A stretch of 21,745 nucleotides of DNA from Chloroflexota bacterium. GTDB lineage: Bacteria > Chloroflexota > Limnocylindria > QHBO01. This document shows positions 15,984-21,745 of this stretch, one piece after another; positions within the stretch are counted from its first letter, which is position 1, and every line of letters starts with the position of its first letter. Location: assembly GCA_005880165.1 (NCBI GenBank), contig VBJP01000004.1:1-21745 (forward strand), written 5' to 3'. The notes beneath the pieces are model-generated. The model was not told the DNA's origin. It was given only the letters and a program-made list of their open reading frames with translations, and made no database searches. The position numbers and the translations under genes are program-made.

Positions 15984-16012
15984 ATTTTATCAGTATTAAG
16001 GCCCCCGTACAA
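15984..16012 (-). promoter_or_regulatory. Promoter of the PHP-barrel operon
   Basis: On the minus strand TTGTAC (16012-16007) and TAAAAT (15989-15984) are spaced exactly 17 bases, a good sigma70 match. The start site would fall near 15977, only about 6 bases before the GTG at 15971, implying an almost leaderless mRNA. It lies between the end of glcF and this gene. Confidence 0.6.
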
Positions 16013-16018
16013 GAAGGG

Positions 16019-17308
16019 CTACGGTCTTGTCTGAGGCCCGTCGAGCGCAGTATCGAGAAGCTCCACGATGTGCAGAACCCTGTAGCGATCCCCTCTGCTC
16101 CGTGCCGCGGCCTGGATTTGCAGTATGCACCCGGGGTTCGTCGTCACAACCACGTCGGGTTCGGCCTCGCTGATATGCGACGCCTTGCGCCGACCGAGCT
16201 CGGCGGCCATTTCACCCTGAACGAGATTGAAGATGCCAGCGCTGCCGCAGCAAATTTCGCTTTCGCCTATCGGCACGATGGTGACCCCTGGAATCGACTG
16301 GAGCACGCGACGCGGTTCGGCCCGGACTCCTTGAGCGTGTGCCAGGTGGCAAGCGTCGTGATACGCCACCCGCAAGGGCGTCGAACGGCGCACCGCGCGA
16401 GGCTCGAGCCCGGCCAGAATCTCGGTCACGTCGCGAACCTTGGTGGCGAAGGCCGCCGCACGCCCGGACCATTGTTCGTCGTTTCGAAGGAGATGTCCGT
16501 ACTCCTTGAGGGCGGAACCGCAGCCGGCCGCGTTGACCGCGACGACGTCCACCCCGGCTCGCTCGAAGATTTCGATCAGGGCGCGAGCGAACTGTCTGGC
16601 ACCGGCTGGGTCGCCTGCGTGGAGAGAGAGCGCGCCACAGCAACCTTGCGTGCGGGGCGCGATGACGTCGCAGCCTTCAGCTGAGAGGACCCGTGCAGTC
16701 GCCCGATTCACCTCGCCAAAGTACGCACGTTGGACGCAGCCGGTGACGAGGCCCACGCGCAGCCGCAATGAGCCCTGCGCCGCGGTACGCTCCGGTGTCT
16801 CCGCCATTGCTTGCGCGATGGTGACGGTCGGCGCCAGCTCGATGAGGTTCCGAAGTCTGCTGGGCAGGCGAGACAGAAGGCCTCGCCATTGCCGCAGCGC
16901 TGGAAGCACAGCCAGGGGCAGCGCCATGACTCGCAGACGGGAAGGAAACGGCAGGACCGAAAAGAGAAGCCGACGGAACCAGCGGTCGAGAGACGGACGC
17001 TGATGATGCTGCTCGATGGCCGCCCTCGCGGCTTCGATGAGCGGCGCGTAGCGAACCCCCGAGGGACATGCGGTTTCACACGCCATGCACCCGAGACAGG
17101 TGTCGAAATGCTGAACGACCGCGGGCCCGAGCTGGAGCCGGTCCGAAACGCCAGCCCTGAGGGAATAGATTCGGCCGCGGGGGGAGTCCATCTCCTGACC
17201 GAGCAGCACGTAACTCGGGCAGGTCGCCAGACAGAAACCGCAATGGACACACTTGTCCATCAGGGGAGTCAGCTCGGCGAGCGGTGCAAATGCGCCGGGC
17301 GCGGTCAT
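16019..17308 (-). CDS. glcF: Glycolate oxidase iron-sulfur subunit
   Basis: A 429-residue protein that carries electrons from the flavin subunits of glycolate oxidase to the respiratory chain. Two 4Fe-4S motifs are at C20, C23, C26 and C30 (CVHCGFCLATCP) and at C71, C74, C77 and C81 (CLGCMACETACP). Two CCG-type domains follow, with TGCVQRAYF and TQGCCGALSLHAGD in the first and CCGSAGIFNLVQ in the second. AYHDACHLAHAQGV and VVTTNPGCILQI are also present. Length matches E. coli GlcF (about 407) and relatives. The true start is ATG 17308, which overlaps the glcE stop as ATGA. The longer open frame upstream to 17725 is a shadow of glcE. It is the third gene of glcDEF. Confidence 0.93.
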   Translation of the reverse strand: MTAPGAFAPLAELTPLMDKCVHCGFCLATCPSYVLLGQEMDSPRGRIYSLRAGVSDRLQLGPAVVQHFDTCLGCMACETACPSGVRYAPLIEAARAAIEQHHQRPSLDRWFRRLLFSVLPFPSRLRVMALPLAVLPALRQWRGLLSRLPSRLRNLIELAPTVTIAQAMAETPERTAAQGSLRLRVGLVTGCVQRAYFGEVNRATARVLSAEGCDVIAPRTQGCCGALSLHAGDPAGARQFARALIEIFERAGVDVVAVNAAGCGSALKEYGHLLRNDEQWSGRAAAFATKVRDVTEILAGLEPRAVRRSTPLRVAYHDACHLAHAQGVRAEPRRVLQSIPGVTIVPIGESEICCGSAGIFNLVQGEMAAELGRRKASHISEAEPDVVVTTNPGCILQIQAAARSRGDRYRVLHIVELLDTALDGPQTRP

Positions 17309-18465
17309 ATGCCGCCCGGGCCGCAGCCGGGGCTGAGGACGTTGTGCGGATCGAAGCGAGCCTTCACGGCCCGCATCAGGGAGACATGTCCCAGTTCCCC
17401 CCAGGGGTCTACCCGTGCCCGGACTGGCGGAGGCGATTGAAGCACAACGAGGTGTCCTCCCCGGCTGGCCACGTGAGCCCGAAGGCGCAAGACGAGGTCG
17501 CTCAGCACTTCGGGAGCACCCGCCAGCCGCACCAGGAGCAGTCCAAGGGCCGCTCGCCCCGCCGCGCACCACGTGACTGAGGCAGGCGTCTGATCCAGCT
17601 GCGCGAACACGCTTGCCAGATCCGTTGGCAGGACACTGACCTTGAACAAGACGTCCCCTCCTTCCTGGACGCGCCGCTCGTGAAGACGCCAGAGGGTCCG
17701 TTCGTCCTCGTCGAGGTGGACGCACGCGGGGGCGCCCGCCTGGTCGAAGAGCCGGCGTGCGGACTCTGCCTGCTGGCGGGCGGCAGCCTCAGTCGTCTCG
17801 AATCGGACCAGCAGTCGAGGGGACGGTGCTTCGACCTCGATGGCCGATGGGGTGAGCGGAGCGGCAGCCACGGCGAGAGCCAGTGCACAGGCTCGAGCGG
17901 CGTCTTGCGGCTCGGCTGACAGAGTGACCGAAAACGGCGCGACCGGCGCGAGCTTGAACGTGGCCGACGTGATGAGCGCGAGGCTCCCGAACGACCCGCA
18001 GAGCAAACGCGCGAGATCATAGCCGGCCACGTTCTTCACGACGCGGCCTCCAGCCTTCGCGATTCGTCCGTCGGCCAGGGCGAACTCGATACCGACAATG
18101 AGATCACGCGCCGCGCCGTGGAGGTGGCGACGCGGGCCGCTGTCGTTGGTGGCGACGATGCCCCCGATCGTGGCCGCGTCACCGAAGGGTGGATCGAGAG
18201 GGAGCCACTGACGCTCGCGTCCGAGCACGACATTGGCCGTCGCCAGAGTCGTTCCGGCCGGGATGGTGGCGACGAGGTCGCCGGCATAGTGGTGGATCGG
18301 GCCGGAGAGCTGAAGGGTGGAGAGATACCTCTCGTGTCCGGCCGGGCGATCGCCCCACGACTGCTTGCTACCTGATCCTCTGGGCCGAAGGGATGTTCCC
18401 GCCCGACCAGCCTCAGCCAGCAGGGCCGCGGCCGCGTGCGGGTTCGAGGGCTCGAGGACCGTCAT
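17305..18465 (-). CDS. glcE: Glycolate oxidase FAD-binding subunit GlcE
   Basis: A 386-residue FAD_binding_4 protein, the second flavin-type subunit of glycolate oxidase. RPRGSGSKQSWG (about 33-44) and DPPFGDAATIGGIVATNDSG (about 93-112) are the FAD pyrophosphate-binding part. VVKNVAGYDLARLLCGSFGSLALITSATFKLAP (about 147-180) is the hallmark of GlcE, and RFDPHNVLSPG ends the C-terminal half. The start is ATG 18465-18463, whose A is also the last base of the glcD stop (TGATG), so translation would be coupled to glcD. Because of the lesion in glcD, the upstream frame runs on into glcE without a stop. A ribosome reading the broken glcD would therefore make a fused 842-residue product instead of ending at the glcE start. 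The gene itself looks intact. Confidence 0.9.
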   Translation of the reverse strand: MTVLEPSNPHAAAALLAEAGRAGTSLRPRGSGSKQSWGDRPAGHERYLSTLQLSGPIHHYAGDLVATIPAGTTLATANVVLGRERQWLPLDPPFGDAATIGGIVATNDSGPRRHLHGAARDLIVGIEFALADGRIAKAGGRVVKNVAGYDLARLLCGSFGSLALITSATFKLAPVAPFSVTLSAEPQDAARACALALAVAAAPLTPSAIEVEAPSPRLLVRFETTEAAARQQAESARRLFDQAGAPACVHLDEDERTLWRLHERRVQEGGDVLFKVSVLPTDLASVFAQLDQTPASVTWCAAGRAALGLLLVRLAGAPEVLSDLVLRLRAHVASRGGHLVVLQSPPPVRARVDPWGELGHVSLMRAVKARFDPHNVLSPGCGPGGI

Positions 18466-19833
18466 CAGAACCGATCCGCCAGTCCGGCGTGTTCGAGCGG
18501 GTGCTGCCGATACGGCCCTGGCACTTCTCCGCAGAGACGCGGCGTGGGGAAGACCTTCCCCGGATTGCAGATGCCTGTCGGATCGAATGCGCACCGCAAG
18601 AGTTGCATGGCGTCGAGATCGGTCTCGGCGAACATCTTGGGCATGTAGGCCTTCTTGTCGGCACCGACACCATGCTCGCCGGTGATCGTGCCGCCAGCCT
18701 CGATGCAGTACTGCAGGATTTCGGCGGCGACGCTCTCGGCGTGCGCCGCCTGGCCGGGAATCGACTCGTCGTAGCTTGCCGATCCGCAGGCCGGATCGGG
18801 CTTCGAGGTCTCGAATGCGCCGAAGGACTTCCGGTAGCCTGGTCCTCGGCACCACACCGTCCTGAACGTAATAGCTTGGCGACACGCGCCCCATTGCCGC
18901 GAACGCAGCCTTTCGACCCTTCCAGATTCGATCACGTGTCGCCGCGTCCCGGGCGAGCTCGAGCGACGTTGCGCCCGTTTCCCGACACACCGCCTGGACG
19001 GTGGCGAACCGCTCGTCAACTTCAGCCTGCGGACCGTCGAGCTCGACGATCAACACGGCGTCGGTGTCCGGGAAGCCCGGATGAACGGCCGCCTCGGCCG
19101 CCTGGATGGTGAGCCGGTCCATCATCTCGATGGCGGCCGGGACGATTCCGTGGGCGATGATCGCCGAGACGGCCTCGCCCGCCTCATCGGTGGAGTTGAA
19201 CCCGGCGAGCAGCGTCAACACGGCGGCGGGCCGCCGAAGGAGTCGCAGCGTTGCCTTCGTGACGACGGCGAGCGTGCCCTCGGAGCCGACGAGGACGCCC
19301 AGCAGGTCGTACCCCGGCACGTCGAGCACCGCCTCCACGCCGAGCACATGGTGCACGGTGAAACCGTATTTCAGGCAGTGCGCGCCACCGGAGTTTTCGG
19401 CGATGTTTCCTCCGATCGAGCACACGATCTGGCTCGACGGGTCCGGAGCGTAGTAGCACCCGTCTGCCGAGACCCGCGTTGTGATCTCGAGGTTGGTGAC
19501 CCCGGGTTCGACGGTCACGCGCAGGTTGGGGATGTCGACGTTGAGGATCTTTCGCATCCGCGACAGCACGATCAAGACTCCGTCGGATCGCGGCAGCGCG
19601 CCGCCCGAGAGTCCTGTGCCATGCCCGCGAGCCACAAACGGCACGGCCGACTCGTGACAGAGACGCACAACGGTTTGCACTTCTTCGACCGACGTGGGCA
19701 GCACGACGGCACCGGGCGTCGCGCGAAGGTGTTGCAGCGCGTCGGATTCGTAGGTGAGGAGCTCGGTCGCGTCGTGGAGCAGCGCGTCGGGCCGGAGGGC
19801 GGAGGCGAGCTTCCTGAGAAAGGCGGCGTCCAT
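18465..19833 (-). pseudogene. glcD: Glycolate oxidase subunit GlcD, frameshifted by an internal deletion
   Basis: The first about 350 codons read as GlcD: RGHGTGLSGGALP, APDPSSQIVCSIGGNIAENSGGAHCLKYG, GYDLLGVLVGSEGTLAVVTKATLRLL and ending SGLRIG. Beyond 18780 the frame becomes an Arg-rich shadow. The genuine C-terminus continues in another frame from about 18773: YDESIPGQAAHAES, EAGGTITGEHGVGADKKAYM and AFDPTGICNPGKVFPTP, ending at TGA 18467-18465. Compared with E. coli GlcD, some 15 residues between LRxx and the FDAN/YDES position are missing (the NVFHAGDGN-HP motif). That is about 41 bases, which shifts the frame. Another about 12-residue in-frame gap occurs at VEAVL-DVPGYD (about 19320). 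A -10-like TATGAT lies 9 bases before the ATG. It is probably non-functional unless the deletion is an assembly error. Confidence 0.8.
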
Positions 19834-19993
19834 CGCTCGGCGATCATATTGCCGGAGGAAGTTTCACGCCACTGCCGTCTGAGCTTTACGACCATTCACG
19901 GTTTGACGCGCAATCGGCGCCGGCGCTTTGCGGGCTCATTGCGAAAGGCGCTAAAGTGGGACGAGGCGAACTATCGGTTCCAGGGGAGCAGGT

Positions 19994-20230
19994 ATGGTTC
20001 GAATCGTGGTCAAGCGGGGCGAATTTCAACGGTTCGACGATCTCTACAAGGTGTTCGTGCCCAAGGGGGCGGCAGACGTGGTGTGGGACCGCAGGCTTCG
20101 AGAGCGCCGGAAGGCCAAGGCGTCATCCGATGTCCAGGAGCGGCGCAAGGCCGAACGCCGGAGCCCGCATCCGGTCAGCTGGACTGGTTTGAGCTTCCTC
20201 GTCTGCGATCGAAAAGATCGCACCGCCTGA
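19994..20230 (+). CDS. Small Arg-rich conserved-looking protein of unknown function
   Basis: 78 residues. The N-terminal half (MVRIVVKRGEFQRFDDLYKV) looks folded. The middle is highly basic, with WDRRLRERRKAK at about 32-43 and QERRKAERR at about 49-57. A hydrophobic, aromatic end SWTGLSFLV follows (about 63-71). I do not recognise a named domain. The VKRGEF start, WDRR repeat and SW-x-x-L-x-F end suggest a coherent protein and not a shadow. It has a good Shine-Dalgarno (AGGGGAGCAGGT before the ATG), and a weak promoter (TTGCGG 19928-19933, CTAAAG 19951-19956, 17 bases apart). It is divergent from glcD and stands alone. The basic repeats would suit binding to nucleic acid or another acidic partner, but that is inference only. 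Confidence 0.65.
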   Translation: MVRIVVKRGEFQRFDDLYKVFVPKGAADVVWDRRLRERRKAKASSDVQERRKAERRSPHPVSWTGLSFLVCDRKDRTA

Positions 20231-20258
20231 CACAATCCCGCCAGTCGGTCGACCAGCT

Positions 20259-20302
20259 TCGCAGCCATTTCGCAGTCATTCCACAGTCATTCCGCAGTCA
20301 TG
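20259..20302. repeat. Four tandem 11-base repeats (tcgcagtcatt type)
   Basis: Units start at 20259, 20270, 20281 and 20292: TCGCAGCCATT, TCGCAGTCATT, CCACAGTCATT and CCGCAGTCATG. They lie just after the stop of the small Arg-rich gene and before an inverted repeat in the gap between two convergent genes. Confidence 0.85.
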
Positions 20303-20346
20303 AGTTGTGAGTCATGAGTTCTGAGGTGACTCAACGCTCACAACTC
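20302..20346. repeat. Inverted repeat between convergent genes
   Basis: GAGTTGTGAG (20302-20311) is perfectly complementary to CTCACAACTC (20337-20346). Inside it, GAGTCA (20309-20314) pairs with TGACTC (20327-20332), and GAGTTGTGAG is half-repeated as GAGTTCTGAG at 20316-20325. There is no T-run, so it is not a canonical intrinsic terminator. It could still form a hairpin at the end of both convergent transcripts. Confidence 0.75.
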
Positions 20347-20378
20347 GAGACTGCGCAGTTCCGCTGTGCGCCGGTCCG

Positions 20379-21044
20379 CTAGTTGGCCGCGAAGCAATAG
20401 AACAGCCCGGCGCCGCCCGTGCTGACGAGGTTCTCCTGGCTGCAGCCGCGGCTCGGGTGGGCGGAGTTCCACGAGGTGTTCGGTCCGCCGGTCCGGTCGT
20501 GATGCCCCAGCTGGGCGGTGCCCATGCCCCCGCTCGTCCAGTTGTTGCAGGTGTGATCGGCGCCGTCGGTGAACGCGCGGCCGTCGGGCTGCGACCCGGT
20601 GAGCATGTCGTGCACGTTGGGCTGGCTGCCGACGCCGTTCACCTGATCGCCCTTTTCGGTGAGCGCCGTCGCCTTGGTCAGGGTATTGCCGACGCGGGCC
20701 TGGTCGAGCGTGTCACCGTGCAGGTCGCTGAGGTTCTGCGCGACGCGGCCCCCTTTGGCGTTGTACCACGGACCGTTCCCGATTCGATCGCGCGCGTTGA
20801 CCGCGTTGGCGCCTTGTGTGCTGAGGTAGGCGTGCCAGGTACGGTTGCCCGCGCCGGCGCCGGTCGCCAGCTTCTGGCAGTGTGCGTCAGCACCTGTCAG
20901 CCCCCCCAGGTTGGCGCCGTTTCCGACGCCGACACTCGTGATGAAAAAACTCATCGGCTGCTGCGGCTGGTTCTGCTGTTGCGCGTAAACCAAGAACGAC
21001 CCCAAGGACACAGCGATCGCGGATGCGGCAAGAATCACACGCAT
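20379..21044 (-). CDS. Secreted lectin-like (C-type lectin/endostatin-like) protein
   Basis: 221 residues. MRVILAASAIAVSLGSFLVYA is a signal peptide, followed by a Gln-rich linker. The mature part has SFFITSVGVGNGANLGGLTGADAHC, then TWHAYLSTQGANAVNARDRI, GPWYNAKG, DGRAFTDGADHTCNNWTS, GHHD, SWNSAHPSRGCS and GGAGLFYCFA. The four Cys of the mature domain, the NW-S, the GCS and the C-terminal FYCF give the look of the C-type-lectin/endostatin fold seen in many secreted bacterial proteins. Ligand and role are unknown. I chose ATG 21044 because AGGAGG lies 8 bases upstream and the signal peptide begins there; the longer frame to 21098 adds an unlikely leader. It has its own promoter and is convergent with the small Arg-rich gene. 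Confidence 0.75.
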   Translation of the reverse strand: MRVILAASAIAVSLGSFLVYAQQQNQPQQPMSFFITSVGVGNGANLGGLTGADAHCQKLATGAGAGNRTWHAYLSTQGANAVNARDRIGNGPWYNAKGGRVAQNLSDLHGDTLDQARVGNTLTKATALTEKGDQVNGVGSQPNVHDMLTGSQPDGRAFTDGADHTCNNWTSGGMGTAQLGHHDRTGGPNTSWNSAHPSRGCSQENLVSTGGAGLFYCFAAN

Positions 21045-21073
21045 GGACGTCTTCCTCCTGAAAGTGATGGGGC

Positions 21074-21102
21074 ATCTTACCCAACCCGCCGTCCGCACTC
21101 AA
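21074..21102 (-). promoter_or_regulatory. Promoter of the lectin-like gene
   Basis: On the minus strand TTGAGT (21102-21097) and TAAGAT (21079-21074) are spaced 17 bases. Transcription would start near 21067, giving a 5' leader of about 23 bases that contains the AGGAGG ribosome-binding site. The promoter sits just downstream of the possible 33-aa ORF. Confidence 0.55.
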
Positions 21103-21113
21103 CCAGCCTGCGG

Positions 21114-21215
21114 TCAGCCGCACCAGGCCGTCAGCGCGCCGACCGCGAGCAGCGTCCCCGCCACGAACAGGGCAAAAGCCATCGCGAGGGAGTCGCTCCA
21201 CGAGTCGAAGGGCAT
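21114..21215 (-). CDS. Possible 33-residue single-pass membrane protein
   Basis: ATG 21215 opens MPFDSWSDSLAMAFALFVAG, then TLLAVGALTAWCG and a stop: a short polar start and one hydrophobic helix of about 20 residues. There is no Shine-Dalgarno, but TATTAT (21229-21224) sits 8 bases before the ATG, as for a leaderless mRNA. No -35 was found. It could equally be a chance ORF in a decayed region. Confidence 0.3.
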   Translation of the reverse strand: MPFDSWSDSLAMAFALFVAGTLLAVGALTAWCG

Positions 21216-21325
21216 GCCGACCGATAATACGACAGCAGCGGAGGCGGTGTTGCGAGAGGAAGACCGTGCCACGAGCGTTCGTTGGCGGACAGTAGCGGAC
21301 CTGTCGGCATGCCAGGCCGCCGGCG

Positions 21326-21663
21326 TCACTTGTCTGGCAGGGCGAACACGTAGAGCGCGTTATCCGTAGACGGGTGCCGAATCTCTGGAGAGATGGTCCG
21401 GGGCACCTATCTCGGACTGCCCCCGCCCAGTCCGGTCGGCACGGCGATGTACTGCCTGCCCGCAATGGCAAACGAAATCGGGAACCCTTGTACAGAGGTG
21501 CCCAGGCGCGTCTGCCACAGGACCTTGCCGGTCTTCACGTCATGGGCCGGAAGTAGCGGCCGAGGTCGCCCGCGAATGCAAGGCCCGTCCTCGTCGAGAG
21601 AACGGCCGTGAGGAAGGCCGGGCGCTGCTGGATGCTCCACACTTCGCGCATGGTGCCCAATTA
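21326..21663 (-). pseudogene. C-terminal remnant of a PQQ-dependent (quinoprotein) dehydrogenase
   Basis: Read on the minus strand, three pieces form the end of a PQQ-dehydrogenase-like beta-propeller. The first is MREVWSIQQRPAFLTAVLST followed by GLAFAGDLGRYFR. Then, after one missing base near 21554, come HDVKTGKVLWQTRLGTSVQG and AVPTGLGGGSPR. After an in-frame TAG at 21409-21407, VPRTISPEIRHPSTDNALYV and FALPDK finish at TGA 21328-21326. The missing base, the nonsense codon and an in-frame TAA directly upstream (21663-21661) show decay. In an intact gene this would be the last about 110 residues of a periplasmic alcohol/aldose-type dehydrogenase. Confidence 0.8.
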
Positions 21664-21693
21664 GTCGTTCAACAGTGCACGCATGACTCCTCC
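21664..21693 (-). other. Ribosome-binding site and 7-codon start stub fused to the PQQ-dehydrogenase remnant
   Basis: AGGAGG (21693-21688) and an ATG at 21684-21682 give a textbook initiation site. The frame is only MRALLND before TAA at 21663-21661, after which the same frame continues as the PQQ-dehydrogenase remnant. It looks like the true 5' end of a gene joined by deletion to its, or another gene's, 3' end. Confidence 0.5.
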
Positions 21694-21745
21694 TCAGACC
21701 GACCGCAGTCGCGCGAGCTCTTCCGAGGTCAACTTCAGGCTGGCC
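21694..21745 (-). CDS. C-terminus of an unidentified gene continuing past the window
   Basis: The last 16 codons (ASLKLTSEELARLRSV) and a TGA at 21696-21694 lie on the minus strand. The SLKLTSEELARLR ending resembles the last helix of many enzymes, for example aldo/keto reductases, but is too short to identify. The strong ribosome-binding site for the next start follows within the same few bases. Confidence 0.45.
   Translation of the reverse strand, partial: ASLKLTSEELARLRSV

Noticed and set aside
17305..19833. A natural GlcD-GlcE fusion protein of 842 aa
   Set aside because: The middle about 100 residues are an out-of-frame shadow, the real GlcD C-terminus is readable in another frame, and glcE keeps its own TGATG start. 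A frameshift explains it better than a fusion.
20231..20378. CRISPR array
   Set aside because: The 11-base units are directly adjacent with no spacers and no cas genes are nearby.

Overview
This GC-rich window reads like a chromosome of a free-living Gram-negative heterotroph. A member of the Acidobacteriota (Vicinamibacteria-like) is my best guess. That is an inference from the gene mix (M1 peptidase with signal peptide, carboxypeptidase-like/TonB-type barrel, cupin of the hydroxynitrile-lyase type, PQQ-dehydrogenase remnant, secreted lectin-like protein) and from codon use, not from a marker gene. I see no rRNA, tRNA, CRISPR array, integrase or transposase.

Layout. 1-1079 (minus): a cupin and a SIRT5-like Sir2 deacylase, translationally coupled. 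1158-4779 (plus): uvrA followed by a 3-methyladenine (AAG-type) DNA glycosylase, a repair pair. 4756-7380 (minus): a large secreted M1 aminopeptidase, overlapping the glycosylase tail to tail. 7417-8971 and on to 10812 (plus): a leader with a strong intrinsic terminator, then precorrin-2 dehydrogenase, uroporphyrinogen-III methyltransferase and a siroheme sulfite/nitrite reductase, i.e. cofactor genes plus the enzyme that uses the cofactor. 10833-12227: a dyad, a promoter, a short upstream ORF and a Zn-ribbon threonine synthase. 12280-15971 (minus): a membrane-anchored PHP-domain protein coupled to a TonB-dependent receptor-like barrel. 16019-19833 (minus): glcD-glcE-glcF for glycolate oxidase, in which glcD is broken by a deletion that removes a conserved motif and shifts the frame. 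19994-20230 (plus): a small Arg-rich protein of unknown function. 20379-21044 (minus): a secreted Cys-containing lectin-like protein. 21114-21745 (minus): a possible tiny membrane protein, a decayed C-terminal piece of a PQQ-dependent dehydrogenase, and the tail of another gene.

The most interesting unexplained structure is the leader at 7417-7610. A possible leaderless 31-codon ORF with four Cys codons, two of them adjacent, lies upstream of an intrinsic terminator and of the siroheme/sulfite-reduction genes. A segment inside that ORF is an 8-of-9 copy of the terminator 3' arm, which is the geometry of a cysteine-sensing attenuator. This is a hypothesis from sequence only. A second theme is that several genes (glcD, the PHP gene, the M1 peptidase, the leader ORF, the 33-aa ORF) have a -10-like hexamer 6-12 bases before their start codon and no Shine-Dalgarno sequence, suggesting leaderless transcripts.
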